Part shown: piece by piece, positions 20,101 to 28,767 of the stretch
Numbering within the stretch: position 1 is the stretch's first letter
Layout: every line of letters starts with the position of its first letter
Origin: Streptomyces chromofuscus
Lineage (GTDB): Bacteria; Actinomycetota; Actinomycetes; Streptomycetales; Streptomycetaceae
Length of the DNA stretch: 64,000 bases
Assembly (NCBI RefSeq): GCF_015160875.1
Contig: NZ_CP063374.1
Location: 2,232,001 to 2,296,000 of the forward strand
Direction: 5' to 3'
The notes under the pieces: generated by a model
What the model saw: only the letters and a program-made list of their open reading frames with translations
Database searches by the model: none
What the model was told of the DNA's origin: nothing
Position numbers and translations under genes: made by a program

Positions 20101-20502
20101 ATGCAGCCGACCGCCACGGTGCTGGTCTACAGCGACGACTCCAACACCCGCGCCCAGGTGCGGCTGGCCGCCGGGCGCCGGCCCGCTCCGGACGTCCCGG
20201 TGGTGGAGTACGTGGAGTGCGCCACCCCGGAGGCCGTCCTGAGGGAACTGGACAAGGGCGGGATCGACGTCTGCGTCCTGGACGGCGAGGCGGTGCCCAT
20301 GGGCGGCATGGGGGTCTGCCGGCAGATCAAGGACGAGGTGTTCGACTGCCCTCCGGTCCTGCTGCTCATCGCACGGCCCCAGGACGCCTGGCTGGCCACG
20401 TGGAGCCGGGCCGAGGCGGCGGTGACGTCGCCCGTGGAGCCGGTGGAGTTCGCCGCGGCCCTCGCCGCGCTGCTGCGGTCCAGGAAGCTCATGAGCGCCT
20501 GA
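20101..20502 (+). CDS. Stand-alone receiver-like (response-regulator fold) protein
   Basis: A 133-aa protein from the ATG preceded by GGAGGAAGC. It has the alternating strand/helix layout of a receiver domain: TVLVYSDDSNTRAQVR at the start with paired acidic residues, CVLDGEAVPMGG in the place of the phosphoacceptor loop, and VTSPVEPVEFAAAL replacing the usual Lys-Pro segment. The conserved Lys appears to be missing (Ser-Pro-Val instead of Lys-Pro), so it may not work by ordinary phosphorylation. There is no output domain. It lies divergent to ctaE, within the respiratory block. Confidence 0.8.
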   Translation: MQPTATVLVYSDDSNTRAQVRLAAGRRPAPDVPVVEYVECATPEAVLRELDKGGIDVCVLDGEAVPMGGMGVCRQIKDEVFDCPPVLLLIARPQDAWLATWSRAEAAVTSPVEPVEFAAALAALLRSRKLMSA

Positions 20503-20518
20503 GGGACGGTTTCACCGG

Positions 20519-20559
20519 GGGAGCGGCGCGCGGGTCGCGGACGGTCGCGCGCGGCTCCC
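20519..20559. terminator. Bidirectional hairpin between converging genes
   Basis: A 14-bp stem with one mismatch (20519-20532 against 20546-20559) lies between the receiver-like gene (ends 20502) and the L,D-transpeptidase gene (ends 20578 on the minus strand). It can serve both. Confidence 0.6.
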
Positions 20560-20577
20560 AGCGCCCCTCGGGGACGT

Positions 20578-21840
20578 TCAGGTGCTCTGCGGGCTCAGCC
20601 GGGCCGGGTCGGACTCGGTGGGCCCCTCCGGGTCGCCGGTGAACAGGGCGCTGCCCTTGCGCCACTTCGCCCAGTCGACGTTCCAGTCGCCGAAGCCGTT
20701 GCCGAACGGCTCCATGGTGTGGCCGTAGGAGTTCACGACCTTGACGACGTCGCCGGGGCGTACGTTCTCGTAGAACCAGGCGGCGTTGCTGGTGCTCATG
20801 CCCGTGCAGCCGTGGCTGACGTTGGCGGATCCCTGGTCGCCGACGGACCAGGGGGCGGCGTGCACGTACTCGCCGCTCCAGGTGACCCGGGTGGCGTAGT
20901 AGACGGGCAGGTCGTACGACTCCGAGGTGCCCTCGGCGATGCCGACGGTGGTGCCCCGCATACGGACGAAGTACTCCTTGCCGATGACGACCTTGACGCC
21001 GTTGCGGGTCTCGAAGCCCGGCTTGCCCATGGTGATCGGGATCGAGTTGATCTCCTTGTCGTTCTTGTAGACCGTCATGTAGTGGCTGGCCGCGTCCGCG
21101 ACGGCGACGAGCTTGTCGCCCGTGGTGAGCTTCAGGGACTTGGCCGTGCCGCCCCACAGACGATCGCTGATCTTGATGCCGTCGAGGTTGCTGCGCACCT
21201 GGACGGCGGCGTTGGCGGGCCAGTACTCCTTGGGCCGGTAGTGGAGCTTCTTGTCGTCGACCCAGTGCCAGGAGCCCTCCACGACGGGGCTGGAGGCCAC
21301 CTTCAGGCCGCGTTCCACGATCGCGCGCTGCGCCTTGTCCTTGACGGGCTGGCTGAGGTCGGCGGTGATGGGCTGGCCCACGCCGTACGTGCCCGCCTCG
21401 GGGCCGAAGGTGACGCTCAGCCGCTTCTGGGTGCGCGGCTTGCCGGTGTCGAAGGCGACGACCCGGCGGCCGGGCGCACCGTCCTCGTCCTCGGTGCTCA
21501 CCCGGACCGTGTAGTGGGCGTCGGCGGCCAGCGGTGAGGTGCTGTGCCAGCGGCTTCCGTCGGCGGAGAGTTCGCCCGAGAGATGGCGCCCAGCGGCGTC
21601 CGTGGCCGTGACGTCCGTGATCCGCCCCTCGGAGCCCTCGGCGGTGATCTCCAGGGGCTTGTCCGGGTCCGCCTTCTTGCCGGCCTTGGTGGGGCCGTTG
21701 AAGGAGATCTGCCCGGCCGCGTCGTACGGCTCGGCGGACAACGGGTTCCCGTCGCTGCTGCAGGCGGTGACGCCCGCGCCGAGGGCGATCACCACCAGCG
21801 TGCAACCGGCGATTCTGCTGGTGCGCGAGAAGTGGCTCAT
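20578..21840 (-). CDS. L,D-transpeptidase lipoprotein with bacterial Ig-like domains
   Basis: A 420-aa lipoprotein (lipobox VTAC, Cys about residue 27). Two Ig-like domains (about 45-135 and 140-250) precede a YkuD catalytic domain (about 250-385) with the active-site motif SHGCTGMS (Cys about 345) and upstream HAAPW. A short Trp-rich C-terminal tail follows. It is of the LdtMt2/LppS type, which forms 3-3 cross-links in peptidoglycan outside the membrane and is resistant to most penicillins. It sits between ctaE and ctaF on the same strand as the cta genes but with its own spacing, so it is probably expressed independently. Confidence 0.94.
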   Translation of the reverse strand: MSHFSRTSRIAGCTLVVIALGAGVTACSSDGNPLSAEPYDAAGQISFNGPTKAGKKADPDKPLEITAEGSEGRITDVTATDAAGRHLSGELSADGSRWHSTSPLAADAHYTVRVSTEDEDGAPGRRVVAFDTGKPRTQKRLSVTFGPEAGTYGVGQPITADLSQPVKDKAQRAIVERGLKVASSPVVEGSWHWVDDKKLHYRPKEYWPANAAVQVRSNLDGIKISDRLWGGTAKSLKLTTGDKLVAVADAASHYMTVYKNDKEINSIPITMGKPGFETRNGVKVVIGKEYFVRMRGTTVGIAEGTSESYDLPVYYATRVTWSGEYVHAAPWSVGDQGSANVSHGCTGMSTSNAAWFYENVRPGDVVKVVNSYGHTMEPFGNGFGDWNVDWAKWRKGSALFTGDPEGPTESDPARLSPQST

Positions 21841-21956
21841 GCCTTCACGCTAGGAAGGTTCGTCAAGATCGGCGCGGTGGGTCATCCGGTCGGGTGACCC
21901 CATGCGTGTGACGGGCGCGGAACGCGGCACGGCGGGCCGGCCCGCGGCAGAACGAA

Positions 21957-21991
21957 GGAGCCCGGACCTCCTGACGGAGTGTCCGGGCTCC
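21957..21991 (-). terminator. Terminator of ctaCDF
   Basis: A perfect 11-bp stem (GGAGCCCGGAC at 21957-21967 with complement at 21981-21991) begins about 19 nt past the ctaF stop. Confidence 0.8.
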
Positions 21992-22009
21992 CTGCCGGGC
22001 GCGTGCGTG

Positions 22010-22408
22010 CTACTGGGTGCGGTTCTCACCGCGGTAGTACTCGAAGACCCAGCCCCACAGGCCGATCATGATGAGCGGCAGCGAGAAGAACAGCAGCCAC
22101 CAGCCGACCGCGACAGCGAGGAAGGCGAACGCGCCACCGATGCCCAGGGACAGCGGCTGCCAGCTGTGCGGGCTGAAGAAGCCCAGCTCGCCCGCGTCGT
22201 CCGCGACGTCGGCCTCCTTGTTGTCCTGGGCGCCCACGTCGACCCGCTTGGCCGTGAAGCCGAGGTAGAAGCCGATCATGATGGCCAGGCCGAAGGCCAG
22301 GAAGAGGGCGGTGGTGCCGGCCGGCTCCTTCGACCACAAGCCATAGACGATCGCCATGGCGAGGATGAAGACGCTCAGCCACATGAACATCTTGCCCTGG
22401 ATTCTCAC
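22010..22408 (-). CDS. ctaF: Cytochrome c oxidase subunit IV, actinobacterial type
   Basis: A 132-aa protein with four membrane helices: two near the N-terminus ([35 protein letters not shown]) and two near the C-terminus. The soluble loop includes the [13 protein letters not shown] stretch typical of actinobacterial CtaF. It is needed for assembly or stability of the aa3 oxidase. The GTG start overlaps the ctaD stop by 4 nt. It is the last gene of ctaC-ctaD-ctaF and is followed by a hairpin terminator. Confidence 0.95.
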   Translation of the reverse strand: MRIQGKMFMWLSVFILAMAIVYGLWSKEPAGTTALFLAFGLAIMIGFYLGFTAKRVDVGAQDNKEADVADDAGELGFFSPHSWQPLSLGIGGAFAFLAVAVGWWLLFFSLPLIMIGLWGWVFEYYRGENRTQ

Positions 22409-24138
22409 TTCCCGGCCTCCTTGCTACCCGCCAGGGCGCTGGCACCGTGCCCGCCGTGGCCGAGCTCCTCGAGCGCGGCGATGTCGGGGTGGTGCAGGTC
22501 GAACGCCGGGGATTCGCTGCGGATCCGCGGCAGGGTGAGGAAGTTGTGCCGCGGCGGCGGGCAGGAGGTGGCCCACTCCAGCGACCGGCCGTAGCCCCAC
22601 GGGTCGTCGACGCCGACCGGCTTGCCGTACTTGGCCGTCTTCCACACGTTGTAGAAGAACGGCAGGATCGACAGGCCGAGCACGAAGGAGCTGATCGTCG
22701 AGATCGTGTTCAGGGCGGTGAAGCCGTCGGCCGCCAGGTAGTCGGCGTACCGGCGCGGCATGCCCTCGGCGCCCAGCCAGTGCTGGACCAGGAAGGTGCC
22801 GTGGAAGCCGATGAACAGCGTCCAGAAGGTGATCTTGCCGAGCCGCTCGTCGAGCATCTTGCCGGTCCACTTCGGCCACCAGAAGTGGAAGCCGGAGAAC
22901 ATCGCGAAGACGACGGTGCCGAAGACGACGTAGTGGAAGTGCGCCACCACGAAGTACGAGTCGGAGACGTGGAAGTCCAGCGGCGGCGAGGCCAGGATGA
23001 CACCGGTCAGACCACCGAAGGTGAAGGTGATCAGGAAGCCGGTCGCCCAGAGCATCGGCGTCTCGAAGGACAGCGAGCCCTTCCACATCGTGCCGATCCA
23101 GTTGAAGAACTTCACACCGGTCGGGACGGCGATGAGGAACGTCATGAAGGCGAAGAACGGCAGCAGCACACCACCGGTGACGTACATGTGGTGGGCCCAC
23201 ACCGTCACGGACAGACCCGCGATCGCGATGGTCGCCGCGATCAGACCCGAGTAGCCGAACATCGGCTTGCGGGAGAAGACCGGGATGACCTCACTGATGA
23301 TGCCGAAGAACGGCAGCGCGATGATGTACACCTCCGGGTGGCCGAAGAACCAGAAGAGGTGCTGCCAGAGCAGCGCTCCACCGTTGGCCGAGTCGAAGAT
23401 GTGCGAACCGAACTTGCGGTCCGCCTCCAGGGCGAACAGCGCCGCCGCCAGGACCGGGAAGGCGAGCAGGACCAGGACACCGGTCAGCAGCACGTTCCAG
23501 GTGAAGATCGGCATGCGGAACATCGTCATGCCGGGAGCGCGCATGCAGATGATCGTGGTGATGAAGTTGACCGAGCCGAGGATGGTGCCGAAGCCGGAGA
23601 AGGCCAGACCCATGATCCACATGTCGGCGCCGATGCCCGGCGAGCGGACCGCGTCCGACAGCGGGGAGTAGGCGAACCAGCCGAAGTCGGCGGCACCCTG
23701 CGGGGTGAGGAAGCCGGCCACCGCGATGAGCGAGCCGAACAGGTAGAGCCAGTAGGCGAACATGTTCAGCCGCGGGAACGCCACGTCCGGCGCGCCGATC
23801 TGCAGCGGCATGATCCAGTTCGCGAAACCGGCGAACAGCGGCGTCGCGAACATCAGCAGCATGATCGTGCCGTGCATCGTGAACGCCTGGTTGAACTGCT
23901 CGTTCGACATGATCTGCGTGCCCGGGCGGGCGAGTTCGGCGCGCATGAAGAGCGCCAGCACGCCACCGATGCAGAAGAACGCGAACGACGTGACCAGGTA
24001 GAGCGTGCCGATCGTCTTGTGGTCCGTGGTGGTCAGCCACTTGACGAGGACGTTGCCGGGCTGCTTCTTGCGCACCGGTTGTTCGTTCTGGTAGGTGCCG
24101 GCCTCGGCGGCACCCGCGGGTTCGTTGACGATACTCAC
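22405..24138 (-). CDS. ctaD: Cytochrome c oxidase (aa3) subunit I
   Basis: A 577-aa haem-copper oxidase core subunit with 12 membrane helices. The binuclear-centre marks are visible: [15 protein letters not shown] (CuB His and the cross-linked Tyr) and the [10 protein letters not shown] helix with haem a and a3 ligands, plus [19 protein letters not shown] (D-channel region). It reduces oxygen to water and pumps protons. GTG at 24138 (GGGAGG 10 nt upstream) overlaps the ctaC stop by 4 nt. The longer frame above it is the antiparallel shadow of ctaC. Confidence 0.98.
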   Translation of the reverse strand: MSIVNEPAGAAEAGTYQNEQPVRKKQPGNVLVKWLTTTDHKTIGTLYLVTSFAFFCIGGVLALFMRAELARPGTQIMSNEQFNQAFTMHGTIMLLMFATPLFAGFANWIMPLQIGAPDVAFPRLNMFAYWLYLFGSLIAVAGFLTPQGAADFGWFAYSPLSDAVRSPGIGADMWIMGLAFSGFGTILGSVNFITTIICMRAPGMTMFRMPIFTWNVLLTGVLVLLAFPVLAAALFALEADRKFGSHIFDSANGGALLWQHLFWFFGHPEVYIIALPFFGIISEVIPVFSRKPMFGYSGLIAATIAIAGLSVTVWAHHMYVTGGVLLPFFAFMTFLIAVPTGVKFFNWIGTMWKGSLSFETPMLWATGFLITFTFGGLTGVILASPPLDFHVSDSYFVVAHFHYVVFGTVVFAMFSGFHFWWPKWTGKMLDERLGKITFWTLFIGFHGTFLVQHWLGAEGMPRRYADYLAADGFTALNTISTISSFVLGLSILPFFYNVWKTAKYGKPVGVDDPWGYGRSLEWATSCPPPRHNFLTLPRIRSESPAFDLHHPDIAALEELGHGGHGASALAGSKEAGK

Positions 24139-25094
24139 AGGATGTTCGCCTCCCGGTTCCTCTCGTGGTCCGTCTGCTCGATGCCGGACGGCACGTAGCC
24201 GGTCTGGCCCTTCTCGGCGAGCTCCTTCAGGTGCTGCTCGTAGCGCTCCTCGGAGACGACCTTCACGTTGAACAGCATCCGGGAGTGGTCGACGCCGCAG
24301 AGCTCGGCGCACTTGCCGAGGAACGTGCCCTGCCTGTTCGGGGTCACCTGGAAGGCGTTGGGGTGGCCCGGGATGACGTCCTGCTTCATCAGGAACGGCA
24401 CCACCCAGAAGGAGTGGATGACGTCCCGCGAGGTCAGCACGAAGCGGACCGTCTTGCCCTCGGGAAGCCACAGCGTGGGGCCGGGGTTGCCGGTCTGCGG
24501 GTTGCGCTCACCCGGCGTGCCGCAGGTGTAGACACCGCCGGCGTTGTCCGGGAAGTCCTTCTTGTAGCGTTCGGGGACCGAGTCGAGTTCCTTGGCGGTC
24601 TTGGCATCGCCGGTGGAACCCTCGACGTCCTCGATGTAGTTGAAGCACCAGCTCCACTGGAAGCCGACCACGTTCACCGTGACGTCGGGCTTCTTGGACA
24701 TGTCGAGGAGCTTCGACTCGTCGCGGGCCGTGAAGTAGAACAGGACCGAGACGATGATGATCGGTACGACCGTGTACAGCGCCTCGATGGGCACGTTGTA
24801 GCGGGTCTGCGGAGGGATCTCCACCTTGGTGCGGCTGCGCCGGTGGAAGAATGCACTCCACAGGATGAGGCCCCACACCAGCACGCCGACGGCGAGCGCG
24901 GCAGCCCAGGAGCCCTGCCAGAGGGAGAGGACGATCGGCGCCTCTTCCGTGGTGGGGGTGGGCATACCAAGGCGGGGGAAGTCCTCCCATGTGCAACCGG
25001 TGGCGGTCGCCAGGACCAGGCCCGCGGTCAGTGCCTGCAGCAGCTTCCGCCGCATCGGGCGCCGCGGCGAGCGGTCGGAGCCGTTGGGACTCAC
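24135..25094 (-). CDS. ctaC: Cytochrome c oxidase (aa3) subunit II
   Basis: A 319-aa protein with a lipoprotein-type signal (ATGC, Cys about residue 36), two membrane helices (about 58-78 and 105-125) and the periplasm-side cupredoxin domain with the CuA site [12 protein letters not shown]. An insertion (about 155-200, acidic and Lys-rich with extra Cys) is characteristic of actinobacterial subunit II and contacts the cytochrome cc of the bc1 complex. It is the first gene of ctaCDF. The GTG at 25094 is preceded by GGGAAGG. Confidence 0.97.
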   Translation of the reverse strand: MSPNGSDRSPRRPMRRKLLQALTAGLVLATATGCTWEDFPRLGMPTPTTEEAPIVLSLWQGSWAAALAVGVLVWGLILWSAFFHRRSRTKVEIPPQTRYNVPIEALYTVVPIIIVSVLFYFTARDESKLLDMSKKPDVTVNVVGFQWSWCFNYIEDVEGSTGDAKTAKELDSVPERYKKDFPDNAGGVYTCGTPGERNPQTGNPGPTLWLPEGKTVRFVLTSRDVIHSFWVVPFLMKQDVIPGHPNAFQVTPNRQGTFLGKCAELCGVDHSRMLFNVKVVSEERYEQHLKELAEKGQTGYVPSGIEQTDHERNREANIL

Positions 25095-25173
25095 GTAGCG
25101 CCTTCCCGAGAGTCTCGCCCGCGCGGTCGGCTGCGGCCTTCTCGCTGGTCGGTCGCCGCCCTGCGTCGGGCAG

Positions 25174-25202
25174 GGGTTTGGATGTTTATGCGGACCAAAC
25201 CC
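25174..25202. promoter_or_regulatory. Inverted repeat in the ctaC leader, possible operator
   Basis: An 8-bp perfect inverted repeat GGGTTTGG (25174-25181) / CCAAACCC (25195-25202) with a 13-nt AT-rich centre (ATGTTTATGCGGA) sits about 80-110 nt upstream of ctaC. It lies in the 315-bp region between ctaC and the divergent cysteine-desulfurase gene, and it is the most AT-rich spot there. No known operator matches it. The rest of this region holds only a partial copy of the common Streptomyces extragenic sequence (around 25360-25400). Confidence 0.4.
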
Positions 25203-25409
25203 TAGCCGACGCCCTCCGGGGGTTCGCGGGGAGGGGTGCCGTACGCGCCGCCGGGTCAGCCGAAGGGGTCGGTCGCCCCGCGACGGGCCGCCGGGCGGGG
25301 GCGGTTCCGGGCACCTGATGGGGCGTGAGTGCGGCTGGTACGACGGCTGCGGACCCGTTGTGGCTGGTCGCGCGGTTCCCCTCGCCCCCGGGGGCGTTAG
25401 CGTGGGCGT

Positions 25410-26786
25410 GTGGCCTACTTCGACGCCGCCTCCGCGGCCCCCCTCCACCCCGTCGCACGGCAGGCCCTGCAGGCCTCCCTCGACGAAGGGTGGGCCGATC
25501 CCGCCCGGTTGTACCGCGAGGGACGGCGGGCGCGGCTGCTGCTCGACGCGGCCCGGGAGGCCGCCGCGGAGGCCGTCGGGTGCCGGCCGGACGAGCTGGC
25601 GTTCACCTCGTCCGGGACCCGCTCCGTGCACACGGGGATCGCGGGCGCCCTGGCCGGGCGGCGACGCGCCGGGCGTCACCTGATCGTGTCGGCGGTCGAA
25701 CACTCCTCGGTGCTCCATGCGGCGGAGGCACACGAGGCGGACGGCGGTACGGCGACGCGGGTGCCGGTGGGCCGCGGGGGCGCCGTGCGCGCGCAGTCGT
25801 ACGCCGAGGCGCTGCGGCCCGACACCGCGCTGGCGTGTCTGCAGTCGGCCAACCACGAGGTGGGGACCGTGCAGCCGGTGGCCGAGGTGGCGTCGGTGTG
25901 CCGGGAGGCCGGGGTGCCGTTGCTGGTGGACGCGGCGCAGTCGCTGGGATGGGGACCGGTGGAGGGTGACTGGTCGCTGCTGACGGCGAGTGCGCACAAG
26001 TGGGGCGGACCGTCGGGCGTGGGGTTGCTGGTGGTCCGCAAGGGGGTGCGGTTCGCGGCACAAGGGCCCGCGGACGAGCGGGAGTCGGGGCGGGCCGCCG
26101 GGTTCGAGAACATCCCGGCGATCGTCGCGGCGGCGGCCTCGCTGCGGGCCGTACGGGCCGAGGCGGCCGAGGAGGCGGTGCGGCTGCGGGAGCTGACGGA
26201 CCGGATCCGGGAGCGGGTGCCCGAACTGGTGGGGGACGTGGAGGTGGTGGGCGATCCGCAGCGGCGGCTGCCGGGGATCGTCACGTTCTCGTGCCTGTAT
26301 GTCGACGGGGAGGCCCTGCTGCACGAGCTGGACCGCTCGGGTTTCTCCGTCTCGTCCGGTTCGTCCTGCACCAGCAGCACGCTGACGCCGAGCCATGTGC
26401 TCAAGGCGATGGGGGTGCTGAGCGAGGGCAACGTGCGGGTGTCGCTGCCGCTCGGGGCGGCGCAGGAGGACGTCGACCGGTTCCTTCGGGTGCTGCCGGG
26501 CGCGGTCACGGCGGTCCGGGAGAAGCTCGGGGCGCCGGAGCCCAGCACGGTCGTGCGCGAGGACGCGCTCGTCGTGGACGCCGTCGGCAAGCTCTGCCCC
26601 CTCCCGGTGATCGAGCTGGCCAAGGTCATCGGGGACGTGCCGGTGGGTGGGACGGTGCGGGTGCTCGCGGACGACGAGGCGGCGCGGCTGGACATCCCGG
26701 CGTGGTGCGCGATGCGCGGCCAGGAGTACGTGGGTGAGGAGCCGGCGGACCAGGGCAGCGCCTACGTGGTCCGCCGGCGGGTGTAG
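25410..26786 (+). CDS. Cysteine desulfurase fused to a TusA-type sulfurtransferase domain
   Basis: A 458-aa fusion. Residues 1 to about 375 are a NifS/IscS-like PLP enzyme: YFDAASAAPLHP, FTSSGTRSVHTGI, VDAAQSLGW, the PLP lysine in ASAHKWGGPSG, and the catalytic-cysteine loop SSGSSCTSSTLTPSHVL. Residues from about 385 are a TusA/SirA domain with the sulfur-carrying CPLP motif (Cys about 396). Cysteine sulfur could thus be passed from the desulfurase loop to the TusA cysteine within one chain and then to tRNA thiolation, molybdopterin or other acceptors. The GTG start fits the beginning of the domain. It converges tail to tail, with no gap, on the PfkB kinase. Confidence 0.92.
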   Translation: MAYFDAASAAPLHPVARQALQASLDEGWADPARLYREGRRARLLLDAAREAAAEAVGCRPDELAFTSSGTRSVHTGIAGALAGRRRAGRHLIVSAVEHSSVLHAAEAHEADGGTATRVPVGRGGAVRAQSYAEALRPDTALACLQSANHEVGTVQPVAEVASVCREAGVPLLVDAAQSLGWGPVEGDWSLLTASAHKWGGPSGVGLLVVRKGVRFAAQGPADERESGRAAGFENIPAIVAAAASLRAVRAEAAEEAVRLRELTDRIRERVPELVGDVEVVGDPQRRLPGIVTFSCLYVDGEALLHELDRSGFSVSSGSSCTSSTLTPSHVLKAMGVLSEGNVRVSLPLGAAQEDVDRFLRVLPGAVTAVREKLGAPEPSTVVREDALVVDAVGKLCPLPVIELAKVIGDVPVGGTVRVLADDEAARLDIPAWCAMRGQEYVGEEPADQGSAYVVRRRV

Positions 26787-27761
26787 TCAGCCCAGGTGCG
26801 CGCGGACCTCGGCGGCGGCGTCGTGGCCGTACGCCTTGGTGAAGCGGTCCATGAAGTGGGCGCGGCGCAGGGCGTACTCCTGGGTGCCCACCGTCTCGAT
26901 GACGAGCGTGGCCAGCATGCAGCCGACCTGCGCGGCACGCTCCAGGCCGACGCCCCAGGCCAGGCCGGACAGGAAGCCGGCGCGGAAGGCGTCGCCGACG
27001 CCGGTGGGGTCGGCCTTGCGCTCCTCCTCCGGGCAGCCCACCTCGACCGGATCCTCGCCGGCCCGCTCGATGCGGACGCCCCGGGCGCCGAGGGTGGTGA
27101 CGCGGTGGCCGACCTTGCCGAGGATCTCCTCGTCGCTCCAGCCCGTCTTCGTCTCGATGAGGCCCTTCTCGTACTCGTTGGAGAAGAGGTACGTCGCCCC
27201 GTCCAGCAGGATGCGGATCTCCTCGCCGTCCATGCGGGCGATCTGCTGGGAGAAGTCGGCGGCGAACGGAATGTTGCGGGAGCGGCACTCCTCGGTGTGC
27301 CGGAGCATCGCCTCCGGGTCGTCGGCGCCGATCAGCACCAGGTCGAGGCCGCCGACGCGGTCGGCGACGGTCTTGAGCTCGATGAGGCGGGCCTCGCTCA
27401 TGGCGCCGGTGTAGAAGGAGCCGATCTGGTTGTGGTCGGCGTCCGTGGTGCACACGAAGCGGGCCGTGTGCAGGGTCTCGGAGATGCGCACGGAGGTGGT
27501 GTCGACGCCGTGCCGGTCCAGCCAGGCCCGGTACTCGTCGAAGTCGGCGCCGGCGGCTCCGACCAGGACCGGCCGGGTGCCGAGCTGGCCCATCCCGAAG
27601 GCGATGTTGGCGCCCACGCCACCCCTGCGGACATCGAGCTTGTCGACCAGGAACGACAGCGAGACCGTGTGCAGCTGGTCCGCGACGAACTGGTCGGCGA
27701 AGCGGCCGGGGAAGGTCATGAGGTGGTCGGTGGCAATGGAGCCGGTGACTGCGATGCGCAC
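26787..27761 (-). CDS. PfkB-family carbohydrate kinase (ribokinase/adenosine kinase-like)
   Basis: A 324-aa kinase from GTG at 27761 (GGGAG about 10 nt upstream). Marks are GSIATDHLM at the N-terminus, the DVRRGGVGANIAFGMGQLG substrate/lid motif, and the C-terminal ATP and catalytic-Asp signature DPTGVGDAFRAGFLSGL. It phosphorylates a sugar or nucleoside hydroxyl with ATP; actinobacterial members of this branch are often annotated adenosine kinase, but sequence alone does not settle the substrate. The stop codon directly abuts that of the cysteine desulfurase fusion. The upstream region carries the 36-bp tandem repeat. Confidence 0.93.
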   Translation of the reverse strand: MRIAVTGSIATDHLMTFPGRFADQFVADQLHTVSLSFLVDKLDVRRGGVGANIAFGMGQLGTRPVLVGAAGADFDEYRAWLDRHGVDTTSVRISETLHTARFVCTTDADHNQIGSFYTGAMSEARLIELKTVADRVGGLDLVLIGADDPEAMLRHTEECRSRNIPFAADFSQQIARMDGEEIRILLDGATYLFSNEYEKGLIETKTGWSDEEILGKVGHRVTTLGARGVRIERAGEDPVEVGCPEEERKADPTGVGDAFRAGFLSGLAWGVGLERAAQVGCMLATLVIETVGTQEYALRRAHFMDRFTKAYGHDAAAEVRAHLG

Positions 27762-27892
27762 GGCGTGGAATCTCCCGGGTGGAGGGGGTTGACGATTCAC
27801 GCTACCCGGTGAGGGGGGTGCCGCTGTAGCGGACGGCCGGATGGTGCGGAGAGACGGCCGGGAAGGATGCGGGGGCGGCCGGATCTCCGACC

Positions 27893-28323
27893 GGGACTCC
27901 GGCCGGGACGTCGGACGGAGGGCAGGCCGGGACTCCGGCCGGGACGTCGGACGGAGGGCAGGCCAGGACTCCGGCCGGGAGGCGGGTTGGAGGGCGGGCC
28001 GGGACTCCGGCCGGGAGGCGGGTTGGAGGGCGGGCCGGGACTCCGGCCGGGAGGCGGGTTGGAGGGCGGGCCGGAACTCCGGCCGGGACGTCGGACGGAG
28101 GGCAGGCCGGGACTCCGGCCGGGACGTCGGACGGAGGGCAGGCCGGGACTCCGGCCGGGACGTCGGACGGAGGGCAGGCCGGGACTCCGGCCGGGACGTC
28201 GGACGGAGGGCAGGCCGGGACTCCGGCCGGGACGTCGGACGGAGGGCAGGCCGGGACTCCGGCCGGGACGTCGGACGGAGGGCAGGCCAGGACTCCGGCC
28301 GGGAGGCGGGTTGGAGACGGGCC
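27893..28323. repeat. 36-bp minisatellite, 12 units of two types
   Basis: Twelve head-to-tail units of 36 bp (last one 35 bp), each beginning GGGACTCCGGCCGGGA or a one-base variant. There are two unit types, one continuing CGTCGGACGGAGGGCAGGCC (A) and one GGCGGGTTGGAGGGCGGGCC (B). The order is A A B B B A A A A A A B. Because 36 is a multiple of 3, long frames stay open on both strands, but none has a good start or codon use. It fills most of the 680-bp gap between the kinase start (27761) and the small gene at 28442. Confidence 0.93.
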
Positions 28324-28441
28324 GGGGCGGCCGGGAAATGGGCGAAGTACCGGTGGGAGGCGGGCGGACGGCCGCGAAGCCGCCAAAACTACCCGATAGT
28401 AGATCTTTCTTCGCCTGCCCCGGCGTGTCTACGGTGCCGCT

Positions 28442-28651
28442 ATGACGAAACTCGACCACCCTGCCCCCACCCCCGCCGACCTGGAGGGCGACCTGGCCTC
28501 GCTGCGCGGTGACTGCGCACGGATGGCCCCGCACTGGTCGGCCCCCGACCGGGACGCCGCCCGCCCGGTCCCGCCGTCGCTGATCCACGGCGTGACCGTG
28601 CCACCGAGGTCGGCCCGGCTGCTGGACGCGATGTCCGACTACGGCGACTGA
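28442..28651 (+). CDS. Small hypothetical protein
   Basis: A 69-aa frame with actinomycete-like third-position GC and a clear ATG, placed after an AT-richer stretch (about 28385-28420, with TAGTAG and TTCTTC) that could be its promoter. The sequence is polar and acidic with no membrane segment, signal or known motif; the C-terminus reads LLDAMSDYGD. I do not recognise the family. No strong Shine-Dalgarno is seen. It is followed 116 nt later by the large repeat-containing gene on the same strand. Confidence 0.6.
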   Translation: MTKLDHPAPTPADLEGDLASLRGDCARMAPHWSAPDRDAARPVPPSLIHGVTVPPRSARLLDAMSDYGD

Positions 28652-28767
28652 GCCGGGCGGCCGAAGGGAACCGCGCGCTCCCCCGCTGCGTCCCATCGCT
28701 GTCCCCCGCGAGGGGGATACGGGATACGACCCACCAGCGTGAGCTGTGCAGCCGAAGGAGCGATGCG

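Noticed and set aside
27893..28323. CRISPR-like array of about 36-bp direct repeats
   Set aside because: Units follow head to tail without unique spacers, no cas genes are near, and the pattern is that of a minisatellite.
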